From Branchipolynoe longqiensis (lineage: Eukaryota; Annelida; Polychaeta; Phyllodocida; Polynoidae): a DNA stretch of 64,000 nt. The stretch spans positions 63,142,917-63,206,916 of the forward strand of contig CM059198.1 of the NCBI GenBank assembly GCA_030323885.1, written 5' to 3'. Both the position numbers and the translations under genes were made by a program. The notes under the pieces were generated by a model that made no database searches, was not told where the DNA came from, and worked only from the letters and a program-made list of their open reading frames with translations. Below, piece after piece: positions 50,938 to 60,496 of the stretch (the stretch's first letter is position 1; every line of letters starts with the position of its first letter).

Positions 50938-51430
50938 ACTTGCCTAGTCTGATGGCTTTTGATGGATGGTTGTCATCCTGGCAACATCTAAGGTCATATC
51001 AGGATGGGTACCGACATGTGACAGTGTCCACTCATGGTGGCAATATAGTGCTGCCCCACTGGTAAATCACGCCGCCAGCACCATGACCTGATATCCAACT
51101 CAGGCACATTATCCTGACACTGAGCTAACCAGTCCTTGCTCTGTCATATTAATGCTGAGTGCCAGGCTAGGAAGCAACAAGTATACATTTTGTATGTCTT
51201 TGGTTTGAATCGACCTGGAATTGAACTTCATTCTACTGATTCGGACTCCACACCCGGTGATGGCCTTTGACATGTTTACGCTAGTTTTAAAATAAATGTG
51301 TCAGGGTGACCATAATAACCTACTATTAATTAAGTTGGAGTAACTTTAATAAAAAATTGCTAATTTGGAGCAGATTGAGCTGAAAGAACCCAAAATAATT
51401 TCGGGAAGTTTGCCAAAACTCCTGAATTTT
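50938..51430 (+). mobile_element. MITE family M5, partial, hosting a SINE
   Basis: Begins ACTTGCCTAGTCTGATGGC after TTAA. It is split by the SINE at 50963-51258 and continues to GTTTGCCAAAACTCC, where LTR sequence follows. Confidence 0.8.
50963..51258 (-). mobile_element. SINE-A copy, 12-bp duplication
   Basis: Flanked by GATGGCTTTTGA (50951-50962) and GATGGCCTTTGA (51259-51270). The head is diverged (CCGGGTGTGGAGTCCGAATC on the minus strand). Confidence 0.9.
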
Positions 51431-51955
51431 GGGCCAGTGTGCTAACCATTGCAGGTATAGCAATACCTCAGGGAATTTGACACACCTGCCTTGCAGAGTT
51501 GTAAACCACTGCCTTGTGGTACAGGTTCTTGACAGAACCGAAGGCTAAGGGAGCAAACCCTAAACAGAAAACCATGTCACTGTGGCAGCATTAAGGGCGG
51601 TTGATGTATGGAACTCCCAACATCTCCCGACCAGCCACTGCAGGGACAAATAGTTTTGCGCCTGTCTTGACATGTTCTTGCCAGTGTGAAACCTCTATTT
51701 GCTCCCCGAGAGAGTGTCGCTGGTAACTTGCAAAAGCCAGCAGCACTTCAACACTTTTTGCAGGCAGCCTTCATGAAATGTAAATGGAGAGCGGCAGTCA
51801 AGTAATGAAAGCAGTCTTTGTTGCATCGCGACCGACAGCATGATGATGATGATGTGCCAACCATTACACCACCTAGGGTCCCTGATGTCACCACCCTACC
51901 CACGCCTACCTGGGCATGCGTCTCCTTGCCTGAGAGGTCAGTGCAGACAACTACA
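51431..51955 (-). mobile_element. TRIM LTR fragment split by a LINE derivative
   Basis: GGGCCAGTGTGCTAACCATT (51431-51450) and 51854-51955 are the two parts of a TRIM LTR, joined at the tRNA-like block. The outer end beyond 51431 is missing. Confidence 0.82.
51451..51853 (+). mobile_element. LINE-derived short element with 12-bp duplication
   Basis: Flanked by GTGCTAACCATT (51439-51450) and GTGCCAACCATT (51854-51865). It starts GCAGGTATAGCAATACCTCA and ends in (ATG)n. After TTCATGAAATG it jumps 251 bp relative to the copy at 52840-53500. The duplication proves that the GCAGGTAT end is a real 5' end of retroposition. Confidence 0.92.
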
Positions 51956-52660
51956 GCCCATTTGGTTCATGATCAAAGTAGATTTGACTTTTTCAAAACT
52001 GAATATACATTTGTTAGGTTTTTTTGGTGCGTTTTTGTTTTTAATTCATTAACCACATTCTACCTGCCTGCATCTGCCCCCCTCACTGCACGACTTCCGA
52101 AGCCTTTCCAATTAATGTGTTCCAAATGTTGAACAAAAACTCGACAAAATCAGTAATTATTCCTTGTTGGGCCTCCTTGTCGGGGACAAAATGGCTGATA
52201 ACCTGGCAACATGCTAAGTCGTGTTTCTGTTGGTGTAATTTGACCCAAAGAAATAAGTTTATTGTAGTTGTTGTGTCCTTGTTTGTTTTTTATGCAAAGA
52301 AGGCAAGTAAACATTTGAGAGGTTGGTTGCAACGACTGAAGAAGATATGGTTCATCCCATTGAATCTCGAATTAAGTAGAATCTAGCGCAAAATAATTCC
52401 TACTCTTCACATACAAATTATTCAGATTCCTTTCGGTAATAAGCTCCACTTTGATCACTGTTGATGCCTCTCTCATCTCGGTATTCCTTCAATCGATGGA
52501 TATCAGCTTTGAGCTATAACAGTAAGGAGATTTTGCAATATTTTGATATTTGAATATGAGTAAAATTAAAGATTAAAAGGAATGTACTCAAATACGAAAC
52601 GTCTTCAGTAACTACAAATAAATGTTGCACAGTACGGAGCATTATTTTTGTGTTTCTCTC
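51956..52660. other. Sequence without recognised genes
   Basis: AT-rich. The ORF at 52117-52386 has no recognisable domain. A block at 52664-52712 matches the reverse of 55235-55290. Confidence 0.4.
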
Positions 52661-52839
52661 TTCTTTTTGTTATTATAAATATATTACGTTTATTGAGATA
52701 AATTCATGATGCTATCCGCTTGAACCTCTTTTTGGGTAGTTTTCAGTTGCATTGGTGCGCTGAAGGCTGCAAATCTGCAGCACTGTATGGCCACCGCTGA
52801 AAGCGGGTCCATGTGGTGGGGAGTTGGCTTCCAATGGGT

Positions 52840-53500
52840 CATCATCATCATCATCATCATCATCCTGTCGGTCGTGATGCGACAAAGACTGCTTTCATTA
52901 CTTGACTGCCGCTCTCCATTTAGCTCTCTGCTGTGAGAGTTGCGTCCATGAGTCGGTCTTAATGTCTCTCAGCTTCAGGTTTCTCTTGATGGTATCCTTG
53001 AACCGGAGACGAGGGCGCCCTCTCTTTCTGTAACCAGAAGACAGTTGAGAATAGAGGATCTGCTTTGGTAGCCTGTCTGATGACATCCTCATGAGGTGTC
53101 CAGTCCACCGGAGATTCTTTTTGATCAGAAGATCTTCCATAGAGGGCAGCCCTGTCGGTTCGAGTATTTCCTTCATTTCATGAAAGCTGCCTGCAAAAGT
53201 GTTGAAGTGCTGCTGGCTTTTGCAAGTTACCAGCGGCACTCTCTCGGGGAGCAAATAGAGGTTTCACACCGGCAAGAACATGTCAAGACAGGCGCAAAAC
53301 TATTTGTCCCTGCAGTGGCTGGTCGGGAGATGTTGGGAGTTCCATACATCAACCGCCCTTAATGCTGCCACAGTGACATGGTTTTCTGTTTATGGTTTGC
53401 TCCCTTAGCCTTCGGTTCTGTCAAGAACCTGTACCACATGGCAGTGGTTTACAACTCTGCAAGGCAGGGGCATCAAACTCCCTGAGGTATTGCTATACCG
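52840..53500 (-). mobile_element. LINE-derived element, longest copy (661 bp)
   Basis: Flanked by ATGGGT at 52834-52839 and 53501-53506. On the minus strand it starts CGGTATAGCAATACCTCAG and ends in (ATG)n, which is the LINE-type simple 3' tail. It contains the coding remnant described separately. The 5' end agrees within a few bases with those of 23545 and 51451, which is not expected from random 5' truncation. Confidence 0.9.
52898..53254 (-). CDS. C-terminal part of a LINE reverse-transcriptase ORF2
   Basis: An open frame of 118 codons (first codon TTG, no ATG) holding LRWTGHLMRMSSDRLPKQIL, YRKRGRPRLRFKDTIKRNLK and WTQLSQQRAKWRAAVK. These are hallmark motifs of the region downstream of RT in non-LTR retrotransposons, so the sequence derives from an autonomous LINE. 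The RT and endonuclease domains are absent, so it cannot encode an enzyme. It ends 40-60 bp before the ATG repeat tail. The frame is intact, unlike the two internally deleted copies in the window. Confidence 0.85.
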   Translation of the reverse strand: MLPERVPLVTCKSQQHFNTFAGSFHEMKEILEPTGLPSMEDLLIKKNLRWTGHLMRMSSDRLPKQILYSQLSSGYRKRGRPRLRFKDTIKRNLKLRDIKTDSWTQLSQQRAKWRAAVK

Positions 53501-53609
53501 ATGGGTAGCGGTCAGAGATATTGGGGGTGGTTTGGGGGGAGGGGGGAGGAAGGAGAAAGGCAGCCTAAGAACCCAACCACAATCCTCTGAGAGGGCCAGG
53601 AGAGGCTGG

Positions 53610-53848
53610 GTGGTTGGTGTAGTTTTACGCCCCAGTAAGACCCTAGGCCACTCCAGGACATGCACCGACTTGTGACAGCGCACACTCATGAGAGCTTTAT
53701 AGTGCTGCCCCACTGGGAAATCAGGCCACTGGCACCATGACCTGATGTCCCACACAGTTACATTATCCTGACACTGTGTGACCAGTCCCTGTCCTGACCT
53801 CATAACACCTTTATAAGTCATTGGTTTGACTCGACCAGGATCCAATCT
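53610..53848 (-). mobile_element. SINE-A copy, head truncated
   Basis: Tail variant GTGTAGTTTTACGCCCCAGT. The body is diverged and ends at GGTTTGACTCGACCAGGATC. Confidence 0.85.
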
Positions 53849-54022
53849 TCAGTCCCTCCAGATTCACCGGTATGCACAGTAAGTCCGGCCAAGGCCAGAG
53901 AAAGAACTGAAGTGAGGATGGGATTAGTTAGGCAGTGGGTGGGGTTACCTGTTAGTTGTTAGTGAAAATTAGTGGTTAGTTGGTAGTGGTGTCAAGTCAG
54001 GTATGGGGACAAGCTGGGCCTG

Positions 54023-54275
54023 CTAGTCCTTGGTGTCAGGGTCTGGGCAACCGACAGTGTTGATGATATCTGCGTTCTGGCAGTAGAAGCGAGCAAGCGC
54101 GTTCCAGGATGACTTGGAAATCCTGGAGAGAATAGCCAGAGCTGCCCTATTGTCGCTGAGTTGGCTGTCAGAGTCCTCCATGAAGTCACTGATGGCAGAT
54201 CTGTTGACGGCGCCACATGAGGCGAGTATGTGGGCCACATTGAAGATCTTGGTAGGACAGTGCCAATCCCTCTCC
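54023..54275 (-). CDS. Possible terminal exon of an unidentified gene
   Basis: On the minus strand, a frame from about 54275 (after a TTAG or GGGAG acceptor-like site) to a TAG at 54023-54025. It encodes DWHCPTKIFNVAHILASC..., SDFMEDSDSQLSDN... and ends NTVGCPDPDTKD. Codon use is coding-like, with many C/G third positions and no low-complexity runs, unlike every other short ORF nearby. Upstream lies a GT-rich tract that could be intronic. No family was recognised. It could be a host exon or a decayed foreign fragment. Confidence 0.4.
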
Positions 54276-54279
54276 CCTA

Positions 54280-54370
54280 ACACACACCCACACACCCTAC
54301 CCACGCACACACCCTACCCACACACACACCCACCCCACCCGACTCACACCTCACCCATACCTTACCTAAT
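54280..54370. repeat. CACACCC microsatellite
   Basis: ACACACCCACACCCTACCCA-type repeats directly upstream (minus sense) of the possible terminal exon. Confidence 0.9.
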
Positions 54371-54375
54371 GACAT

Positions 54376-54637
54376 AACTTCAATTTTAAATGACCAGTTT
54401 GCGAAATCTTTGAAGTGAAACGATGCAGGATCAATTTTGGAATGCACATACAAATTCTGACACAATTTCCTTACTTCCGCAATGTCAGGTAGCATTAAAT
54501 TATTTTAGTAATCCCTTCTATGAAGCAAAATGTTTAATAAATACACCAATATTTATGTTAGATATGTTAGATATGTAGAATATAATCTATTTATGTGTAT
54601 TGGGCTTGAAATCGTTATGCTTCCATCAGACTATGCA
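54376..54637 (+). mobile_element. MITE family M5, 5'-truncated
   Basis: Matches the right two thirds of M5 (ATAACTTCAATTTTAAATGA, GCATTAAATT, ATCAGACTATGCAGATG); the left end is replaced by microsatellite. Confidence 0.75.
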
Positions 54638-54872
54638 GATGTAATATTTAGAAATTCACGAAGGCAGTTGTGGAATGTGAAATATGCATTGTTTTTCCTT
54701 TGTTGTTAGTTTTGCCGTTTCTTTTATTTTGTGGGTTTTTCTGTTATTTTGCCAACTCAAAACACTAGCACTGAAGCCAAAACACGCACCAGTTTGTGGC
54801 TAGAACCTCTGTACTGTGAGTGTCTGTGTCGGGGAGGCGTGGGCGGGATTCACTAACAATACAATGCTTCAT

Positions 54873-55206
54873 GTTTGTGTGTTTGTTGTTTTACGTCCTA
54901 GCAACATCTAAGGTCATATGAGGACGGGTACCGACTTGTGACAGTGTGCACTCATGGCAACTTTATAGTGCTATCCCACAGGGAAACCAGGCTGCCAGCA
55001 CCATGACCTGATATCCCACTCAGTCACATTATCCTGACACTGAGCCAACCAGTCCCTGCCCTATCCTAATAATGCCGAGTGCCAGGCTAGGAAGCGACAA
55101 GTATAAATTTTTAAGTCATTGGTTTGACTCGACCAGGGTTCGAACCCACGACACCACAATCTATCAGCACGGGAGATGGACACTCTAACTCATTCGGCCA
55201 TCCCTT
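54873..55206 (-). mobile_element. SINE-A copy, minus strand
   Basis: Complete body with perfect B box (GGTTCGAACCC in sense). The head ends at GGGATGGCCGAATGAG, where it meets a repeated block. Confidence 0.92.
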
Positions 55207-55210
55207 GGGG

Positions 55211-55290
55211 CTGTCCTGCCAGAGGTTCCAGTAGAGAAGCGGATAGCGTCATGAATTTATCTCAATTAACGTAATATATCATGAGTACAC
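55211..55290 (-). repeat. Short block shared with 57442-57487 and 52664-52712
   Basis: CTGTCCTGCCAGAGGTTCCA + GTAGAGAAG is shared with the possible exon at 57442. The part beyond TCATGAAT is shared instead with 52664-52712 (GTTTATTGAGATAAATTCAT). It may be a duplicated exon edge or a small dispersed repeat. Confidence 0.5.
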
Positions 55291-55449
55291 TTATGATTAG
55301 TCATGAATCCTTAGAAATAACCTGAGATTCACTCTCCTATGACATTCACAACAACCGAAAAGCACCAAATTTAGTAGTAAATACTGGACATCTTGTAAAA
55401 TATTCCGATACTCAGCGAGGGGAGGGGGGGGGGGAATGCAAATGTTCTA

Positions 55450-55789
55450 CCGGGCGCGGTGGCCGAATCGGTGGAGCACAGGCCTCATGTGCGGAAGATC
55501 GGGAGTTCGCGAGTTTGGTTCCTGGTCGAGTCAAACCAATGACTTAAAAATTGATACTTGTCACTTCCTAGCTTGGTGCTCAGCATTATTAGGATAGTGC
55601 AAGGGCTGGTTAGCTTGGTGTCAGGATAATGTGACTGAGTGGGATATCGGGTCATGGTGTTGGTGGCCTGATTTCCCAGTGGGGCAGCACTATAAAATCG
55701 CCATGAGTGCATACTGTCACAAGTCGGTATCCGTCCTGATATGACCTTAGATGTTGATAGGACGTAAACCAACAACAAACAAAAAAATA
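55450..55789 (+). mobile_element. SINE-A copy, 12-bp duplication
   Basis: Flanked by GCAAATGTTCTA at 55438-55449 and 55790-55801. Head CCGGGCGCGGTGGCC. At 340 bp it is one of the best-preserved copies. Confidence 0.95.
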
Positions 55790-55801
55790 GCAAATGTTCT
55801 A

Positions 55802-56014
55802 TTACTGATCGGTGTACGTGACCAGGCGCATGTATATGTATATATATGTGTATATATATACATATATATATATGGCTTCGTGGTGCCTGTGTGGGATGTA
55901 AATAGACATGGTGGTGCTGGCAGATCTGGGTGTGATTGCACTCAGGGCCTAGCCCTTCTGCTGGGGTAGGGGTGACCACACTCAAAAGGTCAAGGTTGGT
56001 GGTGGCCAAAAACA
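55802..56014. repeat. Unannotated stretch with ATATAT/TATG microsatellite
   Basis: TATATG repeats at 55828-55875, otherwise non-repetitive. Confidence 0.6.
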
Positions 56015-56100
56015 AATCATTCTCGTCGTGAATATGGCCTATGCTGCCGACACGGCGTAACGAAACCACCAGTCAATCAATCAATCAATGAATCAATCAA
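56015..56100 (+). mobile_element. 3' end of a retroelement with (AATC)n tail
   Basis: CGTGAATATGGCCTATGCTG, then CCGACACGGCG and AACCACCAGTCAATC repeats. Same family as 9400-9476. Confidence 0.65.
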
Positions 56101-56205
56101 GCACTATTAACTCGCCATGAGCTTGAACTCTCACAAGTCGCTGCCCGTCCTGATATGACGTCAGATGTTGCAGGGACGTAAAACTCCAACAACCAACCAA
56201 CTCTG
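56100..56205 (+). mobile_element. SINE-A 3' fragment
   Basis: Body from GCACTATTAACTCGCCATG to the tail GTAAAACTCCAACAACC, joined directly to the AATC tail before it. Confidence 0.85.
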
Positions 56206-56207
56206 AC

Positions 56208-56548
56208 CAGATGGGATGGCCGAATGAGTTAGAGCATCCATCTCCCTTGTTGGTAGACCATGGGATCATGGGTTCAAACCCTGGTCGAGTCAAACCAATA
56301 ACTTTAAAATGTATACTTGTCGCTTCCTAGCCAGGTGCTCGGCATTATTAAGATAGGGCAAGGACTGGTTGGCTCAGTGTCAGTACAATGTGATTGAGTG
56401 GGATATCAGGCCATGCTGCTGGTGGCCTGGTCTTCCAGTGGTGCAGCACTATAACGTTACCATTAGTGCGCACTGTCTCATGTTGGTACCCGTCCTGAAT
56501 ATGACCTTAGGTGTTGCTAGGACGTAAAACAACAAACAAAACCAACCA
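56208..56548 (+). mobile_element. SINE-A copy
   Basis: Head GACCAGATGGGATGGCC and a complete body and tail; it follows the preceding fragment without a gap. Confidence 0.92.
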
Positions 56549-56893
56549 ACTGCCTGGTAGATCAGTTCAGCCTGGTAGATATGCTCGTCCATCTCCCCAG
56601 GGGGCGCCTCATTTTCTATATTTATATGCCATGCAACGCTGGCAATGGCGGTGAAATGAGATTACATTTTGCATGCCTAATGAAAACAACAAATCTCTCC
56701 ATGCAAGAGTAATACAACTAATACATTACACGCATGGAGAAGTAAATAACATTTTAAAAAACTACTTTGACTAACTGCATGAAGTGCAAATTTGCTTTTG
56801 CCCGAACAAACTGGTGCCTGAAAAGAACATTCATTGTAATAAAAACCGATGGCAGCAATGATTGATTTTTTTTTTTTTTTTACGAAGATGGAC
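56549..56893. other. Sequence without recognised features
   Basis: Non-repetitive except for a poly-T run at about 56866-56881. Confidence 0.4.
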
Positions 56894-57127
56894 TGTGGGT
56901 TGGTTGGTTGTTGGAGTTTCACTTCCTGGCAACATCTAAGGTAGCATCAGGAAGGGTACTGACTTGTGACAGTGCGCACTCATGGTGACTTTATAGTGCT
57001 GCCACACTCGAAAATCAGGCCGCTGGTAACATGACCCGATGTCCCACTCAGTCACATTATCCTAACTCTGAGCTAATCAGTCCTTGCCCTATCCTATTAA
57101 TGGAGAGCGCCAAGAAACGACAAGAAG
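56894..57127 (-). mobile_element. SINE-A copy, head truncated
   Basis: Tail and body to AGCGCCAAGAAACGACAAG; the head is replaced by a G-rich tract. Confidence 0.88.
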
Positions 57128-57430
57128 TGGGGGGAGGAGTGGGCGGCGTGTGGTATGATGTGGGGGGGGTGAGTAGGTGGGGGGGGGTGAGGGGGGGATC
57201 AGTAGGTGGTGTTTGGGGGGGGGGTGTCGTGTGGTGTGGAGGGGGGTGTCATGTGGTGTGACTGGGGTGTTATGTGGTGCGGGTGGGGTGTGGGTGTGGT
57301 GTGATGGGGTGTGTGTGGCGTGTGGGTGTGGTGTGGTGGGGTGTATGTGGTGTGTGTGGGGGGAGGGGGGGTCGTGTGGTGTGGGTGTGGGTGTGGTGTG
57401 GTGTGGGGGTGTGGGTGGGTGTTATGGGAG
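57128..57430. repeat. GGGGTGTGG-rich low-complexity tract
   Basis: G/T repeats with many GGGG runs; similar to 28946-29202. ORFs are artefacts. Confidence 0.93.
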
Positions 57431-57441
57431 TGGGCTTGGCG

Positions 57442-57603
57442 CTGTCCTGCCAGAGGTTCCAGTAGAGAAGTGGATAGCATCATGAATACCGCCATAGACA
57501 TCCAGTCGAGATACATATCAGCATTAGCTATAATGCAGTCCACCGCCATTGCTGTCCTTAATGGCGTCCCAAGCGCCATAGTGAAGCCACAAGCTGCTAC
57601 CAC
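57442..57603 (-). CDS. Possible internal exon of an unidentified gene
   Basis: Minus-strand frame after a good acceptor (TTTTTATTCAG, then GTGGTAGCAG) encoding VVAACGFTMALGTPLRTAMA and, further on, MYLDWMSMAVFMML and LLEPLAGQ. Composition is coding-like. The downstream side runs into CA-rich sequence with no clear GT donor, so the exon end is uncertain. It lies upstream, in the minus sense, of the possible terminal exon at 54023-54275, but a link between them is only a guess. Confidence 0.3.
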
Positions 57604-57737
57604 CTGAATAAAAACCAAACCTACCTTTAGGCAAACAATACAAAGTATGGTGATTCTCTTTTGTAAATAAAAATCAGGGTCGGGCTGGCCTTTTCATTTT
57701 TATTTTTTATTTTTTATATTTTTTTATATTTTTTATA

Positions 57738-57815
57738 TTTTTATATGTTGATTGATTGATTGATTGGTGGTTGCTTTACGCCGTGTCGGCAGCATAGGCC
57801 ATATTCACGGCGACT
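57738..57815 (-). mobile_element. 3' end of a retroelement with (AATC)n tail, inverted
   Basis: TTGATTGATTGATTG followed by TGGTTGCTTTACGCCGTGTC and GGCCATATTCACGGCG. Minus-strand member of the family at 9400 and 56015. Confidence 0.65.
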
Positions 57816-57889
57816 TTTTATACAGTAATACGTAACCAGTCATACTTTTTATACAGTAATACGTAACCAGTCTTTTTATATGTAATACG

Positions 57890-58005
57890 TAACCAGTCGC
57901 GATGGCCAGATGAGCTGAGCGTCCGCCTCCTGTTCTGATAGGTTGTGTGATTCAAACTCCTGGGTTTCGAACTCTGACCGAGTCAAACAGATTACTTAAC
58001 AATTT
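57890..58005 (+). mobile_element. SINE-A head fragment
   Basis: CCAGTCGCGATGGCCAGATG to GAGTCAAACAGATTACTTA; the body is missing. Confidence 0.83.
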
Positions 58006-58128
58006 ATTCGAAAATTTAATTGCTGCTCGCCCGATGTATTTTTAACAGTGACAAAAAAAATTAATCAGGGGCGGCCGATTTTTTAGGCACGGGCACCAAT
58101 TGTTGGTTTTATTTGCTCTTAACACTCA

Positions 58129-58396
58129 AGACCCGGTCATATACATGTTAGTGAACGTAGTTGAATGTAGTTGAACGTAGGATGGATTAACATGGGTCAA
58201 ACGTGGTGTAAGTACGTTAAACTACGGTGAAAAACGTTAACGTATGGCAGGTTTTGGTATGGATAAATACATTACGGTATGGATAAATACGTTATGGTAC
58301 AAATGCCGGTACGTTCAACTATGTTCAACCACGTTCAACTATGTTAGCCTCCACTACAATCACCTATGTCCACTAACGGCTATGTGACCAGGGCTT
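58129..58396. mobile_element. MITE family M4, 268-bp copy
   Basis: The ends are AGACCCGGTCATATACATGT and, reverse-complemented, AGCCCTGGTCACATAGCCGT, with TCA/TCG flanks. The interior has a few GTAGTTGAACGTAG words and CGTTAA..ACGTTAA motifs, without the long array found at 26548. Confidence 0.8.
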
Positions 58397-58399
58397 CGT

Positions 58400-58505
58400 C
58401 CAAGTACGCTAGAGCATGCTAGAGAATGCTAGAGTATGCTAGAGTATGCTAGAGTATGCTAGAGTATGCTAGAGTATGCTAGGGTATGCTAGAGTATGTT
58501 AGCAT
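58400..58505. repeat. 10-bp minisatellite (AGAGTATGCT)n
   Basis: About ten units of AGAGTATGCT between two M4-related pieces. Confidence 0.93.
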
Positions 58506-58589
58506 CAGCCCCTAACTTAGCGCTCTTTTGAAAATGTCCAAAGATTAAATCAGAACTCATGGCCCACCCACATTATTACCAAGTTAGCA

Positions 58590-58688
58590 TGACGGAGAAG
58601 TATGGATGCTGGTACGTTCAACTACATTCAACTACGTTAGCCTCCACTACGTTCAGCTACGTCCACTAACATGTATGTGACCGGGCCT
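58590..58688. mobile_element. MITE family M4, right half
   Basis: GAGAAGTATGGATGCTGGTA as in the 26548 copy, ending AACATGTATGTGACCGGGCC beside TTAA. The left half is missing. Confidence 0.75.
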
Positions 58689-58908
58689 TAAGATTCCATT
58701 AAGGCGTAGCGCGACATGTGATGTATTTTGTATTAATACGCAGCATGTGATGCGTAAACAAGCTGTACTTCAGAGATTTCATATATGCGGAAGGCAGTGC
58801 AGTTTTTGTTTTCTTTCCAAACCACTGTCGCATGCGATATATAAATATACCTGACATGTTGTTGGTAGGACATCAAACCCCATTCATCCCTTGTGGGGTG
58901 ATATGTTA

Positions 58909-59172
58909 TGCCCAGTACACACCTAGCGTATACGATCGTTTTCCCGCACCCACCTAGCGTATACGATCTAAAACTGCCCAAAAATCGTGAGGTGTGCACT
59001 CCCCTAGCACACCTACCGATTGCGATTCGCGATTTTTAGCACTAAAACGGTAGGTGTGCGCTAGGATTACGATTGCGATTCGCGATTCGAAAAATGAATC
59101 GGCCCGTTTTCAGTTTTAAGCGGATCGGGAGTTTTAGTGCGCGAATCCTATACGGTATGTGTGTACATGGCA
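58909..59172. mobile_element. MITE family M10, 264 bp, TTA target
   Basis: The ends are TGCCCAGTACACACCTAGCG and, reverse-complemented, TGCCATGTACACACATACCG. TTA is at 58906-58908 and 59173-59175. The interior repeats CACACCTA, GATTGCGATTCGCGATT and TATACGAT words. Confidence 0.87.
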
Positions 59173-59182
59173 TTAGTGTGTT

Positions 59183-59497
59183 GGTGTATGTCCTAGCAGC
59201 ATCTCAGGTCATATCAGGACGGATACCGACTTGTGACAGTATGCACTCATGGGGACTTTATAGTCCTGCCCCAGTGGGAGACCAGGCTGCCAGCACCATG
59301 ACCCGATATCCAACACAGTCACATTATCCTGATACAGTGCTACCTAGTCATTGTCCTATCCTATTAATGCCGAGTGTCAGGCTAGGTAGCGATAGGTATC
59401 AATTTTAAAGGTCATCTGTTTGACTCAGCTGGGATTCAAACTCCCGACCTTCAGCATGGGAAGCCTGTGCTCTACGGATTCAATCACCACGTCCGGT
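59183..59497 (-). mobile_element. SINE-A copy, minus strand
   Basis: Complete body; the head on the minus strand reads CCGGACGTGGTGATTGAATC. A poly-G run follows the head. Confidence 0.9.
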
Positions 59498-59594
59498 GTG
59501 GGGGGGGGGGGGGGGATGTTCTATTCTGTCTAGTTTGCTTTTGGGACACCTCCCCCCACACCAATCTCATATGTCATATCTAGGCCCTTCGGCA

Positions 59595-59939
59595 CCGGAC
59601 GGGATGTCCGAATGAGTTAGAGCATCCGGCTCCCATGTTGGTAGATTGTGGGGTCGTGGGTTCGAACCCTGGTCGAGTCAAACCAATGACTTAAAAATTG
59701 ATACTTGTCACTTCCTAGCCAGGCGCTCGGCATTATTAGGATAGGTCAAGGACTGGTTGGCTCAGTGTCAGGATAATGTGACTGAGTGGGATATCAGGTC
59801 ATGGTGCTGGTGGTCTGGTCTTCCAGTGGGGCAGCACTATAAAGTAGCCATGAGTGCGCACTGTCACAAGTCGGAACCCATCCTGATATGGCCTTAGATG
59901 TTGCTAGGATGTAAAACAAAACAAACAAACAAAAAACAT
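59595..59939 (+). mobile_element. SINE-A copy, 10-bp duplication
   Basis: Flanked by CCCTTCGGCA at 59585-59594 and 59940-59949. Head CCGGACGGGATGTCC, B box GGTTCGAACCC. Confidence 0.95.
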
Positions 59940-60496
59940 CCCTTCGGCATATGAAAACAGCAATCAGTACATGATACAATTTAATTTTACCCACACTCAC
60001 CCCAGTGACAGTGAACACAATTCTGTATTCATGGAATGACCCTCCTAGATCTAATACTGCATTCATATTTTATGCATTGCATATCTCATATAGATGATTT
60101 CCACAACCAGTATCTCGCTTCTGATGTCAGTGGAAATTGGGGGAACTAATGTTGGGAATTAAATCAGACATTGCATATTAATAATGAATCAGTAACTATG
60201 GAAACACATGGAAATCACTCTGCTGCCACAGTCGTGTCTCCTACCAGCATTCTCTGTGGGAAAGGTCTTATAGGGAATTTCACCAGTCACCCGCCCTCTG
60301 GTGGCAGTGATAAAAAATTAATGTCGCGGATAGCTGCTGACTATGATGAAACCATTCTCTGTAGCAAATATCTCATGGAAGATTTCTACCACCAACCTGT
60401 CATATGCTGGGTTTTTTTTTTTGTGGTAAATATGTTTATTCTGTTGAATAAGTCTTTTGTTCGTGCCGAAGCACTGGTCTTCCAGCCATTTTTGAT

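Larger units (their letters stand above)
57672..58105 (+). repeat. Composite repeat containing a SINE head, copy 2
   Basis: Left block AAATCAGGGTCGGGCTGGCC with TTTTTATTTTT, right block AATTAATCAGGGGCGGCCGA, as in 35827-36345. In this copy the SINE is only a head (57890-58005), and an AATC-tailed 3' end (57738-57815, minus) is inserted in the left block. TTTTTATACAGTAATACGTA is locally triplicated. Confidence 0.7.

Noticed and set aside
57199..57618. 139-codon minus-strand ORF as a single gene
   Set aside because: Its second half is a CACACCC-type repeat translation; only the first part (57442-57603) looks coding.
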